A DNA stretch of 35,083 nt. Origin: a virus. This document shows positions 13,434 through 19,979 of the stretch, in pieces. The translations under genes were made by a program, and so were the position numbers. Below the pieces are notes generated by a model that saw nothing but the letters and a program-made list of their open reading frames with translations, ran no database searches and had not been told where the DNA came from. Where the stretch lies: positions 1-35,083 of IMG/VR virus record IMGVR_UViG_3300032207_000456. The stretch is one strand, 5' to 3'. How positions within the stretch are numbered: the stretch's first letter is position 1; each line of letters opens with the position of its first letter.

Positions 13434-13993
13434 AAAAATATCTCTCCTATTTTCTTATCATCCAAACAAAAACCAAACACCCATAGTATTCTAGGAGTAT
13501 TACCTTCAGTTACTGTGACCTCATGATGAACCTCAGACACTTGATAGATCAGAAGATCTGTAGCATCTAGGTCATTATATTCTACACCACCAATGATAGT
13601 ATGTCCACCCCTATCTGCTTGCTGTGTAATAGCATTAAAGTGGATTGTCTTCGTATCTGGATAGTATGTAGGATCAATGTGATTTTCTATTCTTCCACCA
13701 GAATATCCAATACCATTTACAATCCCATGACTATATGATGGTGGACTTTTGTATCCATCCAGATCAAAGTAATTTACAATTCTTTGCCTGACAATGTGTG
13801 CAGCATCAGGATAATTTATATGTGGAGCAACTGATTCATTTGGAAATCGAGTTGTAAATCTTGTTCCAGAATTATCAGGGTCCATGTTAGCGTCTTCAAA
13901 GAACTCTTGATGGCAGTTATCAAGAGTCCATTGATTCAGTTCTTTTACATCATCTTGAAACAAAAAGTTTCTAAGAACAAATGACTTAGACAT
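13430..13993 (-). CDS. 2OG-Fe(II) oxygenase (187 aa)
   Basis: I start at ATG 13993 (MSKSFVLRNFLFQDD), because the upstream 25 residues of the open frame lie inside the previous gene and begin poorly. Signatures are RIENHIDPTYYPD (HxD), GGHTIIGGVEYND, LLIYQVSEVHHEVTVTEG (distal His) and Arg in NTPRILWVFGF, the arrangement of prolyl-hydroxylase-like enzymes. It overlaps the preceding gene by eight bases and the following one by four. Substrate unknown. Confidence 0.74.
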   Translation of the reverse strand: MSKSFVLRNFLFQDDVKELNQWTLDNCHQEFFEDANMDPDNSGTRFTTRFPNESVAPHINYPDAAHIVRQRIVNYFDLDGYKSPPSYSHGIVNGIGYSGGRIENHIDPTYYPDTKTIHFNAITQQADRGGHTIIGGVEYNDLDATDLLIYQVSEVHHEVTVTEGNTPRILWVFGFCLDDKKIGEIFL

Positions 13994-14657
13994 CGGTGGT
14001 ACTATATTCACCAGGTCCTTGAGCATTTTCTTCTGCAAATGTAAAATGCTCGTATTCTGCATTGACATTAAATGAGAGAATAATTCTATCTACATCACTT
14101 TGATTTGGTGCAGTGTAGTGCAAAACATATGATGGGAAAAATATCAGTGATCCTTCTCTAATTCCTGGTGGAACAATATTACAAGTTTCAACATCTGCTA
14201 GATTAGGATTCATAAAAACAGTTGGTGTATGATGCTTCGGATCAAACTGAATGAAACATACAGCACTGAATCCTTGACATCCATGATTATGAACCTGATG
14301 AAACTTAGTGGTTGATGCCTTTTCAAACCATGTAGTGCAAACTTCTACACTACATTCAAATGTATCAGCAAGTGCTTCTAATTCTGATTGGAAAATTTCC
14401 ATGATGTCTTCATCATAGGCATATCCCGTATCATAATTATGATGATAATCTGTTTCTACATCTAAACTTGTTTTACTTCCTGTAGCAACTTTAAATTTAG
14501 ATTTATCAGACTTTCTCTTCTCATACATTTCGAGTAGAGCTTTTTTCTTTTCTTCCCAATCCTCCACTTTAAGATGCATAAGAGGAGTAGAAAACATTGG
14601 AATTATGTACTCTTCATTTCCTTGTGGTGGTTCACCATAAATTCCGTAATGTGTCAT
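13986..14657 (-). CDS. Putative 2OG-Fe(II) oxygenase, TIGR02466-like (223 aa)
   Basis: The segment KFHQVHNHGCQGFSAVCFIQ carries the HxH pair. PPGIREGSLIFFPSYVLHY gives the G-x-L-x-x-F-P-S segment and distal His, and DVDRIILSFNV the Arg and the S-F-N end. The layout matches the gene at 12043, so these two are paralogues of one type in a mixed cluster. The N-terminus (IPMFSTPLMHLKVEDW) is typical for the family. It starts one base after the stop of the small basic gene upstream, and may be read through from the early helicase operon. Confidence 0.74.
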   Translation of the reverse strand: MTHYGIYGEPPQGNEEYIIPMFSTPLMHLKVEDWEEKKKALLEMYEKRKSDKSKFKVATGSKTSLDVETDYHHNYDTGYAYDEDIMEIFQSELEALADTFECSVEVCTTWFEKASTTKFHQVHNHGCQGFSAVCFIQFDPKHHTPTVFMNPNLADVETCNIVPPGIREGSLIFFPSYVLHYTAPNQSDVDRIILSFNVNAEYEHFTFAEENAQGPGEYSTTDV

Positions 14658-14658
14658 A

Positions 14659-14886
14659 CTATTTCCTTTTTGTCTTCTTGAGGTATCTTTTTTGTAATTT
14701 TAACACTGCTGTCAATGCTGTGTCAAACTTACGATATATTTTCCCTGTTGGTTTTCCTTCAATAATGGTGGTGTAGTTTTCTTTCTTACCTGCCATCGGA
14801 ATCACAACAAAATTTCCATCATCTGAGCAGTATTGATTGCGAAAATCAGGTTCTAATACTGATGAGTTAGTATATGTATACTTCAT
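14659..14886 (-). CDS. Small basic protein (75 aa)
   Basis: The product begins MKYTYTNSSVLEPDFRNQYC and ends in a strongly basic helix, VLKLQKRYLKKTKRK. The middle (NFVVIPMAGKKENYTTIIEG) looks like a small beta domain. Starting three bases after the helicase stop, it is probably co-expressed with the helicase. The basic tail suggests nucleic-acid binding, which is inference. I do not recognise a family. Confidence 0.6.
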   Translation of the reverse strand: MKYTYTNSSVLEPDFRNQYCSDDGNFVVIPMAGKKENYTTIIEGKPTGKIYRKFDTALTAVLKLQKRYLKKTKRK

Positions 14887-14889
14887 AGA

Positions 14890-16137
14890 TCACCTCTTGA
14901 TTGTAGAAACAGCAGCACCACCTTGCTCAAACACAATGTCAACAACAGTTTGGATCTTTTGAGCTGTTTGAATACCAACTTTGTTGTAGGTAGGAACACA
15001 AACCAGACCGAAAGACTTGGTATACTGATCAAGTTTACCAGGAATGATGCTGCCATTGCGAAGACCTTCAGCATCATCTTTATGCAGACGGATCACACGT
15101 CCGATGGTCTGACTGATACCAATGTAGTCCATGGACCGCATAAAGATCACAGCATTAAGACCAGAAACGTTGATACCTTCAGACAGGATGCTGTGGTGCA
15201 GAACAACAAACTTCTTCTCATTGTCTTTGCCCCATGCACTCAAAGTCTCAAAGAAAACCTCACGATTGACCTTGCGACCATCAATCACAGCACCAGTCTT
15301 GGCAGTGATATACATGTAAGAATATCCGCGGATCTCTAGTTGGAAAGTAAAGTCAGACTGACCAATCAGGTTGACAATGTTCTTCGTAGACTTGGAGCAG
15401 ATCAGTGCTTTGTCAGCACCAGTCTCGTCAATAGTCTTGATCAGGTGAGCAGAATCCCGTGCAGGAACATCAGCAAACAGATCAGCATTGTCCAGTTCGT
15501 TGACAACAACCTTAGGAGGAATGATGAAACCGTTGTTGATAAGTTCAGGTGCAGGAACCTGACAGATCACATCACCATAGACCTCACGATCATTCATGCC
15601 AGGTTTCATCACCGTAGCAGAGTGTTTCGGAGTCGCAGTAAAGAAATAGCAACGATCAGCAGCATTGCTGAAGTGCTCAGTAGCAGGAAAGAAGTTACGG
15701 GTGACAGAGTTATGAGATTCATCAAAGTAAATGGTATTGACTTCAATATCTGCCTGCTGAACTTTGTGCAGGGAGTGATAAGTGGTGAAGATAATACAAG
15801 AATCACCAGCAGTCCGAGCAACATTAGCAAACATGTGAATTTGGTCTGCTTTGGTGCTGCTGAAGTGGTGAGTTTCACCACTGTGAACGTGCATCACATG
15901 GACATTCTTGGTGTCAATCAGTTCCAGAAACTCACTGCAAAGTTGCTCAGCGAGAAGAATACGAGGAGCAACAACAACAGTAGTGGTGCCACTGTTGATT
16001 GCATTATGAGTTGTAATAGTATCTTGAATCATGGTGATAGTCTTACCACCACCAGTCGGAACAATAATTTGACCAAGATCATGCTTCAGCATAGCATCAC
16101 ATGCACGTTGCTGATGAGGACGAAGAGAGATGGTCAA
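14890..16137 (-). CDS. SF2 DNA/RNA helicase, UvsW/Rad25-like
   Basis: The 415-residue protein has all core SF2 motifs: Walker A PTGGGKT (27-33), motif Ia VVVAPRILLAEQL, motif II DESH (139-142), motif III TATP (167-170), motif V SEGINVSG (from 329) and motif VI QTIGRVIR (343-350). It is shorter than T4 UvsW (about 500 aa) and lacks an extra N-terminal domain, so it may be a separate helicase of cyanophages rather than the UvsW orthologue. Roles in recombination or fork remodelling are likely. Its promoter (16161-16189) is early-type, and the 75-residue gene follows in the same transcript. Confidence 0.85.
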   Translation of the reverse strand: MTISLRPHQQRACDAMLKHDLGQIIVPTGGGKTITMIQDTITTHNAINSGTTTVVVAPRILLAEQLCSEFLELIDTKNVHVMHVHSGETHHFSSTKADQIHMFANVARTAGDSCIIFTTYHSLHKVQQADIEVNTIYFDESHNSVTRNFFPATEHFSNAADRCYFFTATPKHSATVMKPGMNDREVYGDVICQVPAPELINNGFIIPPKVVVNELDNADLFADVPARDSAHLIKTIDETGADKALICSKSTKNIVNLIGQSDFTFQLEIRGYSYMYITAKTGAVIDGRKVNREVFFETLSAWGKDNEKKFVVLHHSILSEGINVSGLNAVIFMRSMDYIGISQTIGRVIRLHKDDAEGLRNGSIIPGKLDQYTKSFGLVCVPTYNKVGIQTAQKIQTVVDIVFEQGGAAVSTIKR

Positions 16138-16160
16138 GTGGTTTTCGTATCGATGAATAT

Positions 16161-16189
16161 AATATAAAGCACCCTGACCCGAAAGTCAA
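16161..16189 (-). promoter_or_regulatory. Early sigma70-like promoter for the helicase
   Basis: On the minus strand TTGACT (16184-16189) is followed after 17 bases by TATATT (16161-16166), with a second TATATT immediately after. It lies 23 bases before the helicase ATG. The -35 box falls inside the terminator-like hairpin listed separately. Confidence 0.72.
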
Positions 16190-16194
16190 GGTGC
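16169..16194 (-). terminator. Terminator-like hairpin overlapping the helicase promoter
   Basis: On the minus strand GCACCTTGAC (16185-16194) pairs with GTCAGGGTGC (16169-16178), a 10-bp stem with one G-U wobble and a 6-base TTTCGG loop, followed by TTTATATTATATT. This fits an intrinsic terminator for the 54-residue gene upstream, 27 bases after its stop. Confidence 0.6.
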
Positions 16195-16220
16195 CTGTGA
16201 CAGTTCTCAAACTGGTCCTA

Positions 16221-16385
16221 TCAGATCATTTTGATCGTCTCTTGTTGTTTGAAATATAATTTTACATATGACTTAAGCATTGTTCGTAGACCCTCAATAT
16301 CTTCAATCTTATCAATATCCCTCGAAATTTTCTCATATTCAAAGGATTTTGATGGTGTTTGTAATGAAATTTCAGATGGGTCCAT
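16221..16385 (-). CDS. Small conserved early protein (54 aa)
   Basis: The ATG at 16385 follows an excellent Shine-Dalgarno AAAGGAG. The product begins MDPSEISLQTPSKSFEYEKI and is charged and helical. I recall very similar small ORFs in other T4-like cyanophages, unnamed. It stands alone between strong consensus promoters (16414-16500) and the hairpin at 16169-16194, so it should be among the most strongly transcribed early genes here. Function unknown. Confidence 0.75.
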   Translation of the reverse strand: MDPSEISLQTPSKSFEYEKISRDIDKIEDIEGLRTMLKSYVKLYFKQQETIKMI

Positions 16386-16413
16386 GAAAATACTCCTTTA
16401 CTAGTGTCTTAGA

Positions 16414-16442
16414 ATTATATAGATAAGTCTCAGAGTTGTCAA
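16414..16442 (-). promoter_or_regulatory. Perfect consensus sigma70 promoter
   Basis: On the minus strand TTGACA (16437-16442), 17 bases, TATAAT (16414-16419): both hexamers and the spacer are the exact consensus. It lies 28 bases before the ATG of the 54-residue gene. Confidence 0.88.
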
Positions 16443-16455
16443 GAACCTTCCTTTT

Positions 16456-16500
16456 GATCCCTAACAGAGATATTCTACACATGATTAGGGATCTTGTCAA
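16456..16500 (-). promoter_or_regulatory. Second consensus-like promoter inside a 9-bp dyad
   Basis: On the minus strand TTGACA (16495-16500), 17 bases, TAGAAT (16472-16477). The -35 overlaps the stop of the structural gene at 16497. GATCCCTAA (16485-16493) and TTAGGGATC (16456-16464) form a perfect 9-bp inverted repeat with a 20-base loop holding the -10. There is no T-run after it, so it is not a classic terminator. The downstream perfect promoter is only about 30 bases away. Confidence 0.65.
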
Positions 16501-19500
16501 TAGAATCCTCCATCAATCTCAACATTTACAACATTTAGAACATTTTTAACTTCTTCACCAGTGTCAACAGTCCCTGCTTCAAAGATTGTAGTGATTCCAA
16601 TAGTATTGTCTATGTTAATGTAGAGATTTGATAGTTCTAACTCTGATGGAAGTCCTTGAGGTAGGACATAACGATCTCTTCCAACTTCACCAGTTCCAGG
16701 ATCGATTTCTACATCTGTGCGAATTGCAACTCTTCCTTCAGATTGATCATAGAAAATACCAGCATACCTATGAGTTGAGAGACCAACATCATAACGTGCC
16801 ATCAAAATACCAGCATCGCCAGTATTTCCTGCTGCTACATTAGGTGGAATAAGTGTACCTTCATTGAGTGGATCTTCAATGAGACCAAGTGTCAGAAGAT
16901 TATCTCTAATGTTGACATCTTGAACATTTAGTCTTGCCTCAAGACCATTAAAGAATGCACTGTTAGCAGTTAGATCACTCGTAATTCCAACATCACCAGT
17001 TCCACCTTCCATTTCAATACAGATAGTTCCATCACCAGCACGCATTGTGCCTGTACCTACCTGTAAATCACCACTAACAGTTGTTTTTACATCACTATCC
17101 AATGTGATGTTTGGTTGACCATCACTTGAACGGATTTCATTATCACCTACTTGAATTGCACCAGCAAATATAGTATTATTATTTGCAATCATGGTGATAT
17201 TCGTATCACCAGTACCTGCTTGAATATCATTACCTTCAACTCTAATATCACCAGTGAAACTTGTTAGTTCTTGATTATCAAGCATCAAGATATTAACACT
17301 GCCATCTGATGATAGGATTTCATTTCCACGAATTTCAATATCACCATAGAAAATAGTTTTACTATCACCAACCATTGTGATGTTAGTGATACCAAATCCA
17401 GTCTGAATATCATTACCACCAACGATTAGATCACCTTCTGTTTGAGTAAATGTTCCAGCTAATCCAACAGTAATTGCTGTAAATCCATCGGATGATTGAA
17501 TGACATTCTTGCCAAGTCTTAAGAAACCAGTAAGTTCAGTGATATTATTTCTGAGAGTAGCAATACCAAGATCATTAGCACCGATAAGAACATTTGGTGC
17601 CTGTTTGAAGAGTTGTGCATTTAGTGGTGTATCTGCAATATCAATATCATTTTGATCACACTTGATGTGAGTACCACCAATTTGAACAAATCCTGCAAAT
17701 GCTGTAGATGTTGTGCTATCAAGAGTGATATTTACTTGCCTATCACTTGCTTTAATTTCATTTTGTGATAGAATTAGTCTGCTAACTTCTGTATCTTCAC
17801 TTCTTATGGAAGTGATAGATCCTGCTTGCTGACCCAGACCTATGTCAATATGTTGTGCAGATGAAGCAACGTTTAGATATGATACTCCATAATTGAGTAA
17901 ATCAAATCTTAAATCAGGTTCTGCCTCTGTTGCATTGATTGCAGTACCAAGAACATTCAGATTGTTAGATACAAATAGACTTGTACTAAACGCATCTAAG
18001 TAGAAACCTTGATTGACGAATAATCTTCCTCCAGCATCAGTCTGAGAGATACCAGCATTTGCCATTGCTGGATAGAAGAACTCAGGATTTGTACTGTTAC
18101 TTTGATTTTGTTCATAAAGATCTACGTTGTTTGCTTGGAAAGCAGTAGCAACGAATGCATTGTTAAATGTATCACTAATGATGTTTACAACACCTTGGAA
18201 TGTTGCAATTCCAGAGAAGAAGAAAGCACCTTGGGCATCAATACTTTGAAAGTTTGCTTTACCAAGACCAACATCTAGGTAAATTTCATCTGGATCAGTT
18301 CCACCATCTCCAGCAACACTTAAGAACGCAATAGTAGCACCATTTCCAACATTTACATTTTCAAATTCTGCTATACTATCTGATCCAAGAGGACCAACGA
18401 ATAAATTATGAAAATAACCGTTCTCCCAACGTGAAGTATCTTTACCAACATTATTGTGAGGTCTACCTTCAGCATATGATGGAAGTATATCGGTGAATGT
18501 GCAGGCATTAGTGTCAACCTGAGTGAGTCCATCATTAAAACTAGCATCATATCTAGGATCAGCATCACTAATTCCGATAGAAACTAAAGAAGCTTTTATA
18601 TCAATAGGAGAATAAATCTCGTTCTGTGGTGTAAACTCATTGGAATCAAATCCAAGATTTATTGAGTGACCAACAGTAAGTGATAGACCGATACCTGTAT
18701 TTGCATCAACCTGAAGACCACCATTTGTGTAAATTGCTGGTTGCCCTAGTTCATCAGTTTCACCAGACTTATTCTGGAAGTCTGGATTAAGAACTCTAAA
18801 TGAAGCACCGATACTTGCACTATTTGCTTTAACAATATCAATTCCTTCAACAACAGTTACTCTGTCATAGAAGAGTGACTTTGGAACAACAACAAATTCA
18901 GTTCCAAGTCCAGTTTCACCACCATTTGTTGGATCTGTAAGTAAAGGATCACCACCATTGAAGTGAACTCTACCTGCAACATATAGTGCTACATCTTTTT
19001 GAGGATCTCCAGCACCTTGATTATCAATAACAACTAAACCATGTACCGAACTATCATCATCGGCAGATCCTATTGGTGTACCACCAGGACCAGTAACTGC
19101 AATACCAATGTTAGCATTAGTTCCAGTTGAACCGTTTTGTGATCCATTGATAGTAACAGTTTCTTGACCAACATATACTGTTCCAAATCCAGTATCACGG
19201 GCAAGTGTTGTAACACCAACTACTACAAGATCCCTAGTTGTTGTTAGTCCACCTACGTTTAACTTAGGGAATGTAGCACCAAAACCAGTGATAGAAGCAC
19301 TAGATCCATTATCAACGTTTAAGTTTCCTTCAATATAAACATCATCCAGCAAATAAGACTCGTTAAAGTTGATTAGTGAGTCGTTGGCATTAGAACCTCT
19401 TGACGTTCGTTCTGTTAGATAATCACCGACCGTACTACCGATACCAACACCACCTAGCATGACTAGGGATGTTGTCAGTCCTATATTTTGGTTTGCATCT

Positions 19501-19553
19501 CTGACTTCAACGAAAGACGCAAATTGAGATAGTTCTCTACTATTTCTAGTCAT
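16497..19553 (-). CDS. Virion fibre/structural protein with 30-residue repeats
   Basis: This 1018-residue protein begins MTRNSRELSQFASFVEVRDA and is made of beta-rich, Gly/Asn/Thr/Ile segments with frequent VGVTT, TNITM and GNDI patterns. The C-terminal half has a clear 30-31-residue repeat, and the end contains an AGILMARYDVGLSTHRYAGI segment before a short final domain. The pattern resembles beta-helical fibres or tail spikes of marine phages. It has no enzyme motif. A late promoter at 19610-19617 drives it. It is the last gene of the structural operon; the promoters that follow are early-type. Confidence 0.72.
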   Translation of the reverse strand: MTRNSRELSQFASFVEVRDANQNIGLTTSLVMLGGVGIGSTVGDYLTERTSRGSNANDSLINFNESYLLDDVYIEGNLNVDNGSSASITGFGATFPKLNVGGLTTTRDLVVVGVTTLARDTGFGTVYVGQETVTINGSQNGSTGTNANIGIAVTGPGGTPIGSADDDSSVHGLVVIDNQGAGDPQKDVALYVAGRVHFNGGDPLLTDPTNGGETGLGTEFVVVPKSLFYDRVTVVEGIDIVKANSASIGASFRVLNPDFQNKSGETDELGQPAIYTNGGLQVDANTGIGLSLTVGHSINLGFDSNEFTPQNEIYSPIDIKASLVSIGISDADPRYDASFNDGLTQVDTNACTFTDILPSYAEGRPHNNVGKDTSRWENGYFHNLFVGPLGSDSIAEFENVNVGNGATIAFLSVAGDGGTDPDEIYLDVGLGKANFQSIDAQGAFFFSGIATFQGVVNIISDTFNNAFVATAFQANNVDLYEQNQSNSTNPEFFYPAMANAGISQTDAGGRLFVNQGFYLDAFSTSLFVSNNLNVLGTAINATEAEPDLRFDLLNYGVSYLNVASSAQHIDIGLGQQAGSITSIRSEDTEVSRLILSQNEIKASDRQVNITLDSTTSTAFAGFVQIGGTHIKCDQNDIDIADTPLNAQLFKQAPNVLIGANDLGIATLRNNITELTGFLRLGKNVIQSSDGFTAITVGLAGTFTQTEGDLIVGGNDIQTGFGITNITMVGDSKTIFYGDIEIRGNEILSSDGSVNILMLDNQELTSFTGDIRVEGNDIQAGTGDTNITMIANNNTIFAGAIQVGDNEIRSSDGQPNITLDSDVKTTVSGDLQVGTGTMRAGDGTICIEMEGGTGDVGITSDLTANSAFFNGLEARLNVQDVNIRDNLLTLGLIEDPLNEGTLIPPNVAAGNTGDAGILMARYDVGLSTHRYAGIFYDQSEGRVAIRTDVEIDPGTGEVGRDRYVLPQGLPSELELSNLYINIDNTIGITTIFEAGTVDTGEEVKNVLNVVNVEIDGGFY
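17030..17790 (-). repeat. 30-31-residue coding repeats in the 1018-aa fibre protein
   Basis: Units follow the pattern GN(D/E)I, two to six residues, DG or GD, xxNITM, about eight residues, T-x-F-x-G-D-I (for example GNDIQTGFGITNITM and GNEILSSDGSVNILM). At least four clear copies and several diverged ones follow each other, about 90 to 93 bases apart. A parallel beta-helix shaft is the likely fold (inference). Confidence 0.65.
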
Positions 19554-19609
19554 CTACTATTCCCTAGCTAGGTGGATCTCTTAAGAGTATTTAGTTTCTC
19601 ACAATCTCC

Positions 19610-19617
19610 TATTTATC
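19610..19617 (-). promoter_or_regulatory. T4-type late promoter, GATAAATA
   Basis: On the minus strand GATAAATA overlaps the TAA (19613-19615) of the 114-residue gene, 57 bases before the ATG at 19553. The intervening bases contain no ORF. Confidence 0.65.
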
Positions 19618-19957
19618 CCAAGGTAAGTGTTGTAGATAAAGATCCAACAGTAATGACTAAATCATTTCCAACAACGTTTAAAGAAACTGCTGTACCAATT
19701 CCATTAGTGCTAATACCACCAGTTACTAAAATATCACCAGTTACATCTAATGCTTGCTGCGGTTGAGTGCTACCGACACCTACAGAATATCCAGTACCAA
19801 CAATAATATCCGATTGAACTTTACCTCCAATCGAAACATCTGTACTAATCGCAACAGTGTTTGCGTTTAGATTTAGATTAGTAGGACTTGTTAGATTTGG
19901 TATTCCAGAAGAACCAATAAGTTCTATCTTCTTTACACCAAAATTCTTATCTGCCAT
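19613..19957 (-). CDS. Small structural protein (114 aa)
   Basis: The product begins MADKNFGVKKIELIGSSGIP, with LNLNANTVAISTDVSIGG and QQALDVTGDILVTGGIS segments typical of phage fibre shafts, and ends in SLNVVGNDLVITVGS. It looks like a minimal version of the repeats in the neighbouring giant proteins and could be a fibre cap, connector or small accessory subunit. A late promoter lies 15 bases upstream (19972-19979). No enzyme motif. Confidence 0.7.
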   Translation of the reverse strand: MADKNFGVKKIELIGSSGIPNLTSPTNLNLNANTVAISTDVSIGGKVQSDIIVGTGYSVGVGSTQPQQALDVTGDILVTGGISTNGIGTAVSLNVVGNDLVITVGSLSTTLTLG

Positions 19958-19971
19958 GAGTCTTTTTTAGT

Positions 19972-19979
19972 TATTTATG
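19972..19979 (-). promoter_or_regulatory. T4-type late promoter, CATAAATA
   Basis: On the minus strand CATAAATA overlaps the TAA (19975-19977) of the subtilase gene and lies 15 bases before the ATG at 19957. Confidence 0.6.

Noticed and set aside
14923-16167. Plus-strand open frames over the helicase (14923-15339 and 15340-16167)
   Set aside because: They are antisense to a helicase with all SF2 motifs on the minus strand.
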